64,000 bases of DNA from Schauerella aestuarii (GTDB lineage: Bacteria; Pseudomonadota; Gammaproteobacteria; Burkholderiales; Burkholderiaceae_B). Of this stretch, positions 19,239 to 29,997 are shown in pieces. Both the position numbers and the translations under genes were made by a program. The stretch lies in assembly GCF_009866805.1 (NCBI RefSeq), contig NZ_SIZW01000041.1, forward strand, positions 848,249 through 912,248. Direction: 5' to 3'. Below the pieces are notes generated by a model. The model saw only the letters and a list, made by a program, of their open reading frames with translations, made no database searches and had not been told where the DNA came from. Every line of letters starts with the position of its first letter. Within the stretch, counting starts at the first letter, position 1.

Positions 19239-20147
19239 TTAAAACCGCGTATTGCGTGTGACTGACCAGCGGGCCGAGAGGGCGCCCAGCGCTGCCGCGC
19301 CCACGACGGCCAGGATCAGCAGCGAAGCAGGGGGCATGTGAAGCGTGAACGTGGCGCCGTAGCTACGGGCCAATCCCACCAGGGCACTGTTGAGGGGTTG
19401 CAACAGGATGGAGGCGAGCGCAATGGCCACCAGCCCGGCCACTGCACCGGTCACGGCACCCAGATACAGGAAGGGACGCCGCACGAACGATTCGGTTGCG
19501 CCCACCAATCGGGCGACCGCGATCTCCTCGCGCTGCGAGAGCGCCTGCATGCGGACGGTGTTGAAGACGGTGGCCAGCACGACGACAGCCACGCAAGCCG
19601 CCAGGAACAGCAGCCCGATCCGGGCAAAGCGAAGCAACGCTTCGAGACGCTGCACCCAGGCGCTGTCGAGCTGCACGACGTCGACCTGATCCAGCTTGCG
19701 CCATGTGGCCGCGAGCGTATCGGCGCGCGTGGCCAGATCGTCGCCCGTGCGTAGCGTGGCAACAACAGCATCGGGCAGCGGATTTTCGGGCAATACCGCC
19801 AAGGACGCCGACCACGCCGGGTTGTTGCGCAACGCGGCGAGCGCCTCTTCGCGCTTGATCACGCGAACGTCTTCGATCTGCTGCGCATGCTCGGCGCGGA
19901 TCTGGGCGGCGACGCGTTCGGCCGCGCCGGGGGCGGCATCGACCCGCATGTACACGGTGAGCTCGGGGGTGACGGACAATTCGCGCGCCACGGGCTGCAC
20001 CGAGATCAGGATGGCGCTGCCCAACAGCGGCAACGCCAGCGCCAGCCCCATGACCAGTAGATTGGACAGCGACGAAAACGGCTGGCCGGCAAGCCGGCGC
20101 AAGGTGACGGCAAGGGCGTAACGGTGTTGGCGCAACCAGGAATTCAT
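19239..20147 (-). CDS. ftsX: Cell-division ABC transporter permease FtsX
   Basis: Inner-membrane subunit of FtsEX, which signals from the Z-ring to periplasmic murein-hydrolase activators. 302 residues: membrane helix at about 25-50, a large periplasmic loop to about 170 ([19 protein letters not shown]), then three membrane helices ([20 protein letters not shown], and two more by residue 290). Between helices it has [20 protein letters not shown], the FtsX/MacB-type coupling region. The ATG overlaps ftsE by 4 bp. Confidence 0.95.
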   Translation of the reverse strand: MNSWLRQHRYALAVTLRRLAGQPFSSLSNLLVMGLALALPLLGSAILISVQPVARELSVTPELTVYMRVDAAPGAAERVAAQIRAEHAQQIEDVRVIKREEALAALRNNPAWSASLAVLPENPLPDAVVATLRTGDDLATRADTLAATWRKLDQVDVVQLDSAWVQRLEALLRFARIGLLFLAACVAVVVLATVFNTVRMQALSQREEIAVARLVGATESFVRRPFLYLGAVTGAVAGLVAIALASILLQPLNSALVGLARSYGATFTLHMPPASLLILAVVGAAALGALSARWSVTRNTRF

Positions 20148-20815
20148 GCTTGCGCTCCCTTCGAGTCGGCGAACTTGCCGTTATCGATGCGCAGGGTGCG
20201 CGTGGCATAGCGTGCCATGAGCTCCTGGTCGTGCGAGGCGATGAGCAGGGTGACACCGACCCGGTTGAAGTCGCGGAACACGTTCATGATGCGCGTGGCG
20301 GTGTCGTGATCGAGGTTGGCCGTAGGCTCGTCGGCGATCAGGATGGCGGGGCGGTTGACGATGGCGCGCGCGATCGCCAGACGCTGCTGTTCACCGCCGG
20401 ACAATTCGATCGGACTCAAATCTTCCTTGCCCGACAAGCCGACCTTCTCGAGCGCGGCGCGGGCACGTGCACTGGCCGTGGCGGTGGGGTTGCCGGTGAC
20501 GGCCAGCGGCAGCATCACATTGGCCAGCGCCGTGCGATCGAACAACAAGTGGGTATCTTGAAGGATGACCCCGACGGCGCGCCGCAGGTAAGGGCGCGCC
20601 CGGGCCGTCATCTTTTCAAGCCGCTGGTTGTTGACCTGCACCGAACCCCGGCTGGACGGCTCCAGACCGCCGATGAGCTTCAACAGCGTGGATTTGCCAG
20701 CGCCCGATGGGCCCGATACGAAGACGAACTCACCGGCTTCGACACGGAAGTTGATATCGGCGAGGATGTTGCGTCCCCGGCCATACGATTTGAAGACGTG
20801 TTGGAATTCGATCAT
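20144..20815 (-). CDS. ftsE: Cell-division ABC transporter ATP-binding protein FtsE
   Basis: Cytoplasmic ATPase of FtsEX, binding FtsZ and driving FtsX. 223 residues. Walker A GPSGAGKSTL at about 35-44, Q-loop VILQDTHLLFDRT, signature SGGEQQRLAIARAI near 140, Walker B ILIADEPTANLD and switch His in LIASHD. The FtsE-type start IEFQHVFKSYGRGRNIL is clear. First gene of a probable ftsE-ftsX(-cheD) unit. Confidence 0.96.
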   Translation of the reverse strand: MIEFQHVFKSYGRGRNILADINFRVEAGEFVFVSGPSGAGKSTLLKLIGGLEPSSRGSVQVNNQRLEKMTARARPYLRRAVGVILQDTHLLFDRTALANVMLPLAVTGNPTATASARARAALEKVGLSGKEDLSPIELSGGEQQRLAIARAIVNRPAILIADEPTANLDHDTATRIMNVFRDFNRVGVTLLIASHDQELMARYATRTLRIDNGKFADSKGAQA

Positions 20816-21106
20816 GGCGGCTTTCGTTGGAAGCGCTAATCATACCTGTCCTGCTTATGGACGATGGCAATTGCTGCAATGCGATTGCGTCTGATTTTTT
20901 CCGATATCCTCGCCAGCGCGAGGATCGCAGAAGTCCGCCCTATGGCCGACGATTGGGCGCAGTTAGCGGGGATATGTCCCCGATTGATGCTTTTTATAAC
21001 AAGGGATTTTCCCTATGTCCCTAAATATCGGCCAGCGGCTACCATCCGCTCCAAGCGAAAGCTTTGTTGCAAAACATCTATCACGTTGTAAGCCCGGAGA
21101 TTGTGT
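20816..21106 (+). promoter_or_regulatory. Upstream region of the aap amino-acid transporter
   Basis: A 291-bp divergent spacer between ftsE and aapJ. It is AT-richer than the flanking genes around 20985-21040 and contains a short inverted repeat aaggga-tttt-tccct (near 21001-21014). The aapJ ribosome site cggag sits at 21091-21095. I looked for a sigma-54 -24/-12 element and found none with correct spacing. The promoter must lie here but I cannot place it. Confidence 0.45.
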
Positions 21107-22123
21107 ATGAAAGCATTGAAACTCGTCGCCATCGGCGCCGCATTGTTCGCCGCGTCCTCGGCCGCTCAGGCTGGCGCGACCTACGACGCCGTGAAGAAGA
21201 AGGGGTTTGTACAGTGCGGTGTGTCGACCGGTATCGCCGGTTTCTCGGCCGCCGACAGCAAGGGCGAATGGAAGGGCCTGGACGTGGACATGTGCCGCGC
21301 GATCGCCGCCACCATGTTCAACGATTCCACCAAATTCAAGGTCACGCCGCTCAACACCCAGCAACGCTTCACCGCGCTGCAATCGGGCGAAATCGACGTG
21401 CTCACGCGTAACACCACGCAAACGCTCACCCGCGACACCACCCTCGGCCTCATCGGCGCCGGCGTCAATTACTACGACAGCCAAGGCATCATGGTCTCGA
21501 AGGACCTGGGCGTGAAAAGCGCCAAGGACCTCAACGGCGCCACGGTTTGCGTTCAGCCCGGCACCACCACCGAACTCAACCTGGCCGACTGGTTCCGCTC
21601 GGAAAAGATCGAATTCAAGCCGGTCGTGATCGACAAGTTCGACGAAATCGTGCGTGCGTTCACGGCCAATCGCTGCGACGCGTTCACGACCGACAAGTCG
21701 CAATTGGCTTCGATTCGTACCACGCTGGAAAATCCGGACAAGTACGAAATCCTGCCGGAAGACTTCTCGAAAGAGCCGCTCGGCCCGATGGTCCGTCAAG
21801 GTGACGATCCCTGGCTGAACGTGGTTCGCTGGTCGTTGTTTGCCCAGATCGAAGCCGAAGAATATGGCATCACGTCCAAGAACGTCGATGACATGCTCAA
21901 GAGCCCGAACCCCAACGTGCAGCGCATTCTCGGTGTGACGCCGGGCATGGGCAAGAACATGGGCGTGGACGAGAAGTGGGCCTACACCATCATCAAGCAG
22001 GTCGGTAACTACGGCGAAGTGTTCGAGCGCAACCTGGGTCAAGGCAGCGCGATGAAACTGGCACGTGGCGTTAACGCCAGCTACAAGCAAGGCGGCGTGA
22101 TGTACGCCTGGCCCGTGCGTTAA
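21107..22123 (+). CDS. aapJ: General L-amino-acid ABC transporter, periplasmic binding protein
   Basis: Captures a broad range of L-amino acids in the periplasm and delivers them to AapQM. 338 residues. Signal peptide MKALKLVAIGAALFAASSAA with a probable cut after AQA (residue 23). AapJ-type features: VKKKGFVQCGVSTG, WKGLDVDMCRAIAATMF, TRNTTQTLTRDTT, YYDSQGIMVSK, VCVQPGTTTELN and RCDAFTTDKSQLAS. ATG at 21107 with cggag ahead; the GTG at 21101 is too close to that site. The next gene starts 133 bp later after a hairpin. Confidence 0.95.
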   Translation: MKALKLVAIGAALFAASSAAQAGATYDAVKKKGFVQCGVSTGIAGFSAADSKGEWKGLDVDMCRAIAATMFNDSTKFKVTPLNTQQRFTALQSGEIDVLTRNTTQTLTRDTTLGLIGAGVNYYDSQGIMVSKDLGVKSAKDLNGATVCVQPGTTTELNLADWFRSEKIEFKPVVIDKFDEIVRAFTANRCDAFTTDKSQLASIRTTLENPDKYEILPEDFSKEPLGPMVRQGDDPWLNVVRWSLFAQIEAEEYGITSKNVDDMLKSPNPNVQRILGVTPGMGKNMGVDEKWAYTIIKQVGNYGEVFERNLGQGSAMKLARGVNASYKQGGVMYAWPVR

Positions 22124-22207
22124 TACCTTTGCCGCGCGGGCACCGTCGCCCTTGTGACGGCGCTCGCGCGCACGCGCTGCATCCTGCTTAATGGATCTGC
22201 GTACCGG

Positions 22208-22227
22208 ATGCGCGCACTTGCGCGCAT
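22208..22227 (+). promoter_or_regulatory. Hairpin between aapJ and aapQ
   Basis: Perfect 9-bp inverted repeat atgcgcgca/tgcgcgcat (22208-22216 and 22219-22227) followed by tcttcagtctt. In binding-protein ABC operons such a hairpin often stabilises the upstream mRNA or attenuates the downstream permease genes; that role is inferred here from position. Confidence 0.6.
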
Positions 22228-22256
22228 TCTTCAGTCTTACTGCGGTTAATTGATCC

Positions 22257-23447
22257 ATGACGACACATCAAAAAAATGCGCCCGTCTCGCCGCCAGCCCG
22301 GCGCATGTCTTGGAACGATCCAGGTGTACGCGCCATTGCGTACCAAGTCATTGTGCTGCTGCTGGTCGCGTTTGCAGCCTGGTTCCTGATTTCCAATACG
22401 CTTACCAACCTGGCCGTGCGCAATATCACGACCGGATTCGATTTTCTGGGCCGCGAGGCAGGCTTTGCCATCGGCGAGTCCGCCATCAGCTATGGCCCGG
22501 CCGACAGTTACGGCCGCGCCGTCTTCGTCGGTATTCTCAACACCCTGCGTGTGGCCGTGCTCGGCATCGTGCTCGCCACGATTTTCGGCACGCTGCTCGG
22601 TATCGCCCGCCTGTCCAAGAACTTCCTGCTCAACAAGGTCGCTTCGGTGTACGTCGAAGTGATGCGCAACGTGCCCTTGCTGCTGCAATTGTTCTTCTGG
22701 TATGCCCTGATCACCGAGAACCTGCCCGGCCCCCGCAATGCCCTCAATCCTTTGCCCGGCGTGTTCATCAGCAACCGCGGCGCACGGATTCCGGGTGTCG
22801 ATGGGCCGTCCCTGGACTGGATCTTCTGGGGTTTCGCACTGGCGATCATCGCCAGCGTGGTCCTGGCGAACTGGGCGCGCAAGCGTCATGAAGCCACCGG
22901 GCACATGTTCCCGGCGGGTCGTATCGTGTTGGCCATGCTGATCGGCTTTCCGATCGTGGGCTGGCTGATCAGCGGCATGGCATTGACCTTCGAGGTGCCC
23001 GAGCTGCGCGGCTTCAACTACACCGGCGGCATTTCGATGTCGCCCGAGTTCTTCGCGTTGCTCGCCGGCCTGGTCATCTACACCTCCGCCTTCGTGGCCG
23101 AGGTCGTGCGCTCCGGCGTGCAGTCGGTCAACAGCGGGCAGTGGGAAGCTGCCGGTTCGCTGGGCCTGAGCCGGGCGCGCGTGCTGCGTCTGGTGGTGCT
23201 GCCGCAAGCCTTGCGCGTCATCATTCCGCCGATGACGAGTCAGTACCTGAACCTGACCAAGAACAGCTCACTGGCCGTGGCCATCGGTTATCCCGATATC
23301 GTCTCGGTGGTGAACACGACCTTGAACCAGACGGGGCAGGCGATCGAAGGTATTTTGATCATCATGGCCGCCTACCTCACCGTCAGCCTCTCGATCTCGA
23401 TATTCATGAACTGGTACAACAAGCGCATTGCGCTGGTGGAGCGTTGA
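22257..23447 (+). CDS. aapQ: General L-amino-acid ABC transporter, permease AapQ
   Basis: First membrane permease of the AapJQMP importer. 396 residues, long like AapQ of Rhizobium, because of an insert between the first membrane helix and the core. The HisM-type core includes VYVEVMRNVPLLLQLFFWY and the ABC-contact EAA loop EAAGSLGLSRARVLRLVVLP near 315-340, then NSSLAVAIGYPDIV. ATG at 22257; it is followed after 1 bp by aapM. Confidence 0.94.
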   Translation: MTTHQKNAPVSPPARRMSWNDPGVRAIAYQVIVLLLVAFAAWFLISNTLTNLAVRNITTGFDFLGREAGFAIGESAISYGPADSYGRAVFVGILNTLRVAVLGIVLATIFGTLLGIARLSKNFLLNKVASVYVEVMRNVPLLLQLFFWYALITENLPGPRNALNPLPGVFISNRGARIPGVDGPSLDWIFWGFALAIIASVVLANWARKRHEATGHMFPAGRIVLAMLIGFPIVGWLISGMALTFEVPELRGFNYTGGISMSPEFFALLAGLVIYTSAFVAEVVRSGVQSVNSGQWEAAGSLGLSRARVLRLVVLPQALRVIIPPMTSQYLNLTKNSSLAVAIGYPDIVSVVNTTLNQTGQAIEGILIIMAAYLTVSLSISIFMNWYNKRIALVER

Positions 23448-23448
23448 G

Positions 23449-24549
23449 ATGAGCAGCACAACGACATCACCTACGGCGCCTCTGCCGCCGCCCACCGAGC
23501 ACACCGGCGTGTGGGCCTGGTTCCGCTCGCGTCTGTTCTCCTCGCCGCTCAATATCCTGGCGACCGTGCTGATCGCGTGGCTCTTGCTGATGTTCATTCC
23601 GGCCGTGGTCGAATGGGCATTCATCAAGGCCAACTTCACTGCCGCCACGGCGCAGGAGTGCCGTGCGACGGGGGGCGCCTGCTGGGCGTTCATCATCGAG
23701 AAGCATCGCCTGATCCTGTTCGGCACCTATCCGTACGATGAACAATGGCGTCCGCTCTTGGCCACGATCCTGCTGCTGGCGGTGATCATCGTCAGCGCGA
23801 TCCGCATCTTCTGGAAGCCGTGGCTTGCCCTGGTCTGGGTCGTTGGCCTGGCCGGTTTCTACGTGCTGATGGGCGGCGGTATTTTCGGTCTCACGCCGGT
23901 CGAAAACACCCGTTGGGGCGGTCTTCCGCTGACGCTCATCCTGGCCACCTTCGGCATCGCCTGCGCGTTTCCGATCGGGGTGTTGCTGGCACTGGGACGC
24001 CGCTCGCGCATGCCGGCCATCAAGGCGCTGTGCGTGGTCTACATCGAATTGATCCGCGGCGTGCCGTTGATCAGCCTGCTGTTCATGTCCTCGGTCATGC
24101 TGCCGTTGTTCTTGCCGGTCGGTTTCTCCATCGACAAGCTGCTGCGGGCGCAGATCGCCATCATCATGTTCGCGTCGGCCTACATCGCCGAAACGGTACG
24201 CGGCGGTTTGCAGGCCATTCCGAAAGGGCAGTACGAGGGCGCGGATTCGCTTGGGTTGTCGTACTGGCAGGCCATGCGCAAGATCATCCTGCCGCAGTCG
24301 CTCAAAGTGGTGATTCCGCCGTTGGTGGGGATCTTCATTTCGCTGTTCAAGGATACGTCGCTGGTCGTGATCATCGGTATTTTCGACTTGACGCTGGCAG
24401 CCAAGGCCGCGTTGTCGGATGCGGCATGGCGCGGGTTCGGGATCGAAGCGTACGTCTTCATCTCGCTCATCTATTTCGTGTTTTGCTATTCGATGTCCAA
24501 GTACAGCCAATCGATCGAACGCCGTCTGCAGACGGGACATCAACGGTAA
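23449..24549 (+). CDS. aapM: General L-amino-acid ABC transporter, permease AapM
   Basis: Second membrane permease, pairing with AapQ. 366 residues with an extended hydrophobic N-terminal part, then YIELIRGVPLISLLFMSSVM and the EAA loop EGADSLGLSYWQAMRKIILP, and KDTSLVVIIGIFDL. The ATG at 23449 begins one base after the aapQ stop codon; an earlier in-frame start at 23428 lies inside aapQ and is less likely. Confidence 0.94.
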   Translation: MSSTTTSPTAPLPPPTEHTGVWAWFRSRLFSSPLNILATVLIAWLLLMFIPAVVEWAFIKANFTAATAQECRATGGACWAFIIEKHRLILFGTYPYDEQWRPLLATILLLAVIIVSAIRIFWKPWLALVWVVGLAGFYVLMGGGIFGLTPVENTRWGGLPLTLILATFGIACAFPIGVLLALGRRSRMPAIKALCVVYIELIRGVPLISLLFMSSVMLPLFLPVGFSIDKLLRAQIAIIMFASAYIAETVRGGLQAIPKGQYEGADSLGLSYWQAMRKIILPQSLKVVIPPLVGIFISLFKDTSLVVIIGIFDLTLAAKAALSDAAWRGFGIEAYVFISLIYFVFCYSMSKYSQSIERRLQTGHQR

Positions 24550-24606
24550 AGTTGCGCCGGGGCGGCCGCAAGGCGGCGCGCCCGGTGCGTTCAAGGGAGT
24601 ACAGGC

Positions 24607-25347
24607 ATGTCCGATGCCATGATCAAACTGCAAGGCGTGAACAAGTGGTACGGTCAGTTCCACGTGTTGCGCAACATCAATCTCGACGTGGCCTCCGGCG
24701 AACGTATCGTGGTGTGCGGACCTTCGGGTTCGGGCAAGTCCACGATGATTCGCTGCATCAACCGGCTTGAAGAACATCAGCAAGGTCAGATCATTGTCGA
24801 TGGCACCGAGTTGACCAACGATCTGAAGCAAATCGAAGTGATCCGCCGCGAAGTCGGCATGGTGTTTCAGCACTTCAATCTGTTCCCGCACCTCACCGTG
24901 CTGGAAAACCTCACGCTGGGACCCATGTGGGTGAAGAAGGTGCCGCGCGCCGAAGCCGAAGCGACCGCGATGAAGTACCTGGAACGCGTGCGCATTCCCG
25001 ATCAGGCCAAGAAATTCCCGGGTCAGTTGTCCGGCGGACAACAGCAGCGCGTGGCGATCGCCCGCTCGCTGTGCATGAACCCGAAGGTCATGCTGTTCGA
25101 CGAGCCCACCTCGGCACTCGATCCCGAGATGGTCAAGGAAGTGCTCGACGTCATGGTGACATTGGCTGAAGAGTCCGGCATGACCATGATCTGCGTCACG
25201 CACGAAATGGGCTTTGCCCGCAAGGTGGCCGATCGCGTGATTTTCATGGACCGTGGCGAGATCATCGAAGAGAACAAGCCCGACCAGTTCTTCGATAATC
25301 CGCAGAATGAGCGCACCAAGCTCTTCCTGAGCCAGATCCTGCATTGA
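24607..25347 (+). CDS. aapP: General L-amino-acid ABC transporter, ATPase AapP
   Basis: Cytoplasmic ATPase of the importer. 246 residues. Walker [11 protein letters not shown] near 38-47, Q-loop [13 protein letters not shown], signature [15 protein letters not shown], Walker [15 protein letters not shown] and switch CVTHEMGFA. Shine-Dalgarno aagggag lies 9 nt before the ATG. It ends the operon; a terminator follows at 25415. Confidence 0.96.
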   Translation: MSDAMIKLQGVNKWYGQFHVLRNINLDVASGERIVVCGPSGSGKSTMIRCINRLEEHQQGQIIVDGTELTNDLKQIEVIRREVGMVFQHFNLFPHLTVLENLTLGPMWVKKVPRAEAEATAMKYLERVRIPDQAKKFPGQLSGGQQQRVAIARSLCMNPKVMLFDEPTSALDPEMVKEVLDVMVTLAEESGMTMICVTHEMGFARKVADRVIFMDRGEIIEENKPDQFFDNPQNERTKLFLSQILH

Positions 25348-25414
25348 TGGCAGGATGATCGACCGCGCGCATCGGGCGCAAGCGTGTCCGGCCGCCGAGC
25401 GCGCATAGCGAGAG

Positions 25415-25440
25415 GCCCTCCTGTTGGAGGGCTTTTCTTT
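25415..25440 (+). terminator. Rho-independent terminator after aapJQMP
   Basis: Stem gccctcc (25415-25421), loop tgtt, stem ggagggc (25426-25432), then ttttctttg. Textbook intrinsic terminator. Confidence 0.93.
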
Positions 25441-25640
25441 GGGCGATGCTCTTCGCCGAAGCCGCGCCGCGTGCCGACGTTCGAGCCTCCGCGCCGGACC
25501 TGCTTCCGGTGTCATATGGCATGCAGAAGTGTTGCGTTCATGTCAGTGCGCTTCGGGTAATCCCCAGTCTCGCGTGGCAAGCCACGATACGCTGCGTTAT
25601 ATTCACCGCCTCTCACAATCGAATAATGACAGGAGACATC

Positions 25641-26672
25641 ATGTCCCTCGCTCTGCGCGGTCGGCCGGCACGTCGGCGCTCTCTCATCGGGGGCCTCGCG
25701 TTGGCCGCCTTCGCCCTGACGGGCATGACGTCGGTGGCGACCGCAGCGGAGGATGTCGCGGCGTTTCCGTCCAAGCCGATTCGCTTCATCGTGCCTTACC
25801 CGCCCGGCGGCCCGCTGGATACGATGGCCCGCATGCTGGCCGAGAAAGTGCGCGGCCCGCTCGGCCAAGCCGTCATCGTGGAAAACAAGGCGGGTGCCGG
25901 CGGCAACATCGGCGCCGACATGGTGGCGCGCGCGCAGCCCGATGGCTACACGCTCGTGATGGGCGCGGTCGCCACGCATGCCATCAACCCGTGGCTCTTC
26001 AATAACCTGCCGTACGATCCGGTGAAGGATTTCGAAGCCGTCGCGCTCGTGGCCTCGGTGCCGAACGTGCTGGTCATCAACGTCGACTTCGCCAAGAAAA
26101 ACAACATCGAATCATTGAAGGATCTGATCGCCTATGCGAAGGCGCATCCCGGTGCGTTGAACTACGGTTCGGGCGGCAACGGCAGTGCCGGTCATTTGTC
26201 GGGCGAACTATTGAAGGCGCGTGCCGGCATCGCTGCCGAGCACATCCCTTACCAGGGTGCGGCGCCCGCGCAATTGGCCTTGTTGTCGGGCCAGTCCGAC
26301 TTCATGTTCGACAACCTGGCAGCATCGGCACCGTTGATCAAGGATGGCAAGGTCAAGGCCTTGGCCGTCACGACCGTCAAGCGTTCGCCGCTGCTGCAGG
26401 ACGTCCCCACCGTGATCGAAGCTGGCATTCCCGACTTCGATCTGGAAACCTGGTTTGGCGTGTTCACCACCGCCGGTGTGCCCAAGGAGATCGTCGCCAA
26501 GCTCAATGCCGCTTACGCGCAAGCCTTGTCGCAAGACGACGTGCGGCAGCGTTTGCTGACGATGGGGTCGGAACCGCAGCCCACCAGCAGCGCTGCCTTT
26601 GCCGACTTCGTCAAAAGCGAAATGGCCAAGTACAAGGAAGTGGTCAAGCTCTCGGGCGCCAGCCTGAACTGA
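25641..26672 (+). CDS. Bug-family (tripartite tricarboxylate) periplasmic solute receptor, orphan
   Basis: Periplasmic binding protein of the Bug/TctC family that binds small carboxylates or related ligands. 343 residues from the ATG at 25641, preceded by aggagac. A twin-arginine-like stretch RRRS (12-15) precedes the hydrophobic signal segment, so Tat export is possible; cleavage is likely after ATA near residue 34. Family blocks: FPSKPIRFIVPYPPGGPLD, ENKAGAGGNIGADMVA, INPWLFNNLPYDPVKDF, HIPYQGAAPAQLALLSGQSD and LETWFGVFTTAGVPKEIV. No TctA/TctB membrane genes are nearby. Ligand unknown. Confidence 0.92.
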   Translation: MSLALRGRPARRRSLIGGLALAAFALTGMTSVATAAEDVAAFPSKPIRFIVPYPPGGPLDTMARMLAEKVRGPLGQAVIVENKAGAGGNIGADMVARAQPDGYTLVMGAVATHAINPWLFNNLPYDPVKDFEAVALVASVPNVLVINVDFAKKNNIESLKDLIAYAKAHPGALNYGSGGNGSAGHLSGELLKARAGIAAEHIPYQGAAPAQLALLSGQSDFMFDNLAASAPLIKDGKVKALAVTTVKRSPLLQDVPTVIEAGIPDFDLETWFGVFTTAGVPKEIVAKLNAAYAQALSQDDVRQRLLTMGSEPQPTSSAAFADFVKSEMAKYKEVVKLSGASLN

Positions 26673-26702
26673 TCGCGGCACGGGCGCCCGGCGCCCACGT
26701 GC

Positions 26703-26743
26703 AAAGGCCTTGAGACGGTGTGACACCGGCTCAAGGCCTTTTT
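26703..26743 (+). terminator. Rho-independent terminator after the Bug receptor gene
   Basis: 11-bp arms aaggccttgag (26704-26714) and ctcaaggcctt (26730-26740) with an inner ccggtgt/acaccgg-like fold, followed by a T-run. A weaker T-run on the other strand could also serve glpK. Confidence 0.9.
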
Positions 26744-26810
26744 CAATGGTGAGCGCCAGTGGCAGCGTGTGGGAGAGGGGCTCAGCTTGGCTTTGCGGCT
26801 CAGTCTGGCA

Positions 26811-26873
26811 CCGCTTCGTGGCTCAGCCGGCGTGGCTCAGTTCAGCGCCGCTTCGTGGCTCACCCTGCGTGGC

Positions 26874-26884
<11 letters not shown>
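26811..26884. repeat. 37-bp tandem duplication overlapping the 3' end of glpK
   Basis: Units 26811-26847 and 26848-26884 share ccgcttcgtggctca and cgtggctcag at matching offsets of 37 bp. More diverged ggctcag words recur at 26780 and 26798. The second unit carries the glpK stop codon (minus-strand TGA at 26874-26876) and its last codons, so the array appears to have grown out of the end of glpK. The stretch 26744-26873 holds nothing else I can name. Confidence 0.75.
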
Positions 26885-28374
<1,490 letters not shown>

Positions 28375-28385
<11 letters not shown>

Positions 28386-29850
28386 TGTGTTCCATCTCCT
28401 CGGCTTTCTTCTCGCGTTTGTGCCTGCTGTTGAGCTGCGCGCCGGCGTCGGGGGCCAGGCGGCGGAAGAAGAAGAACGATGAGGCCGTGAAGAGGCCCAC
28501 CACGATGAATCCATTGGCCACGTCCTGCAGATCGAGGCTGGCGTGACCGCGCAACGTCATGCTCATGTTGAGCGTGAAGGCGGCCACACCCACGCCCAGG
28601 CTGATCGCCAGTTGCTGCGCCATCGCCGCAAAGCTGCTGGCGCGGCTCATCGCTTCAGATGAAATGTCGGCATAGGTGAGCGTGTTCACCCCGGTGAATT
28701 GCAGCGAGCGGAAGAAGCCGCCGATCAGCAACAGCAGGATCATCAGCCACACCGGCGTGAGCGGCGTGAATGTGGCGCAGATGGCGACGAACACGGCGGT
28801 GAGCAGGGCGTTGATCATCAGCACGCGCCGAAAGCCGAACTTCATCACGATCGGCGTGGCCACGAACTTCATCAGCAGGGCGCCGGCCGCGCTGGCAAAC
28901 GTGATGAGGCCGGCCGAAAAAGGCGACAGGCCAAAGCCCACCTGCAGCAGCATCGCCAGCAGGAAAGGCGTGGCGCCCACCGCGAAGCGGCACAGGTTGC
29001 CGCCGGTAATCGAGATCGAGAACGTGGGCAGGCGCATCAGCGACAGATCGATGATGGGCGCGGCAGTGTATTTTGAGTGCCAGTAGTACAGCAGCCCGCA
29101 GACGATGCCGATGGCGATCATCCCGGCCAGAACGGGCAGGGGAAGCAGGCCATGGCCGATCGCATCGAACCCGGAGACGAGCGTGGCCATGCACACGGCG
29201 CTCAGCAGAAATCCCACCCAATCCAGCGGCGGTTTTTTGTCGAGCCGCACGTCCTTTACGAAGCGCATGACCAGCGCGATGCCGATGATGCCGATGGGGA
29301 TGTTGATCAGGAAGATCCAGTGCCACGACGCGTAGGTCACCAGAAAGCCGCCCAGCGGCGGCCCGATCACCGGGCCCAGCAACGCCGGCATGGAGAGGAA
29401 CGACATTGCGCGCAGCAGGTCTTTTTTCGGCACGGTGCGCAGCAGGATGATCCGCCCCACCGGCACCATCATCGCCCCGGCCATGCCCTGGACCACCCGA
29501 GCGATCACCAATTGACCGATTGTGGCCGACAACGCACAGGCGATGGAGCTAAGCGTAAACAGCGCGATCGCGGCGATGAACACCCGGCGCGCGCCGAAGC
29601 GATCGGCCGCCCAGCCGCTGATCGGTACGAATACCGCCACGGCCAGCAGATACGACGTGATCGCCACGTTGAGCCGCACGGGCGAGGTGCCCAGCGCCCG
29701 CGCCATGGCGGGGAGCGCCGTGGCGACGACGGTGGCGTCCAACATTTGCATGAACAACGCGCATCCCACGATGAAGGGGATCATCTTTGCGGCGCGGACG
29801 TCGTCTGGGCTATTGAGGGAGGGAGCCTGAAGCGTCGGTTGGGCAGACAT
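28375..29850 (-). CDS. DHA2/EmrB-type MFS drug-efflux permease
   Basis: Inner-membrane proton-driven exporter of the 14-helix drug-resistance group. 491 residues. Motifs: LMD-type helix 1 [20 protein letters not shown], motif [14 protein letters not shown], motif C-like [15 protein letters not shown] and [20 protein letters not shown], typical of EmrB/QacA proteins. Ends in a charged tail ([15 protein letters not shown]). ATG at 29850; the 116 codons upstream in the same frame are antisense to another gene. Its end overlaps the glpK start, suggesting one transcript. No membrane-fusion partner is adjacent, so it may act alone. Confidence 0.88.
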
Positions 29851-29917
29851 GACGTCGAGGGTGGGGCGCGGCGACGCCCGAGGACGGAGGGAGGAGCGTC
29901 GATTGTAACGCTGCGGG

Positions 29918-29958
29918 CTGTCCGACGCCTGAAGCGCTCGCCTGTCCGTCGCCTGAAG
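29918..29958. repeat. Two 17-bp direct repeats, 24 bp apart, upstream of DUF3460-scpA
   Basis: ctgtccgacgcctgaag (29918-29934) and ctgtccgtcgcctgaag (29942-29958) differ at one base. They lie in the 147-bp divergent spacer between the MFS gene and the DUF3460 gene; tacact directly after the second copy could be a -10. They may be operator half-sites or a simple duplication. Confidence 0.7.
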
Positions 29959-29997
29959 TACACTGTGGATCTTCCCGTTTTGCCGTCCCACTGCGTC

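Noticed and set aside
20860..20890. Sigma-54 promoter upstream of aapJ
   Set aside because: A tggca and a tgca are present but GG and GC are not the required ten bases apart.
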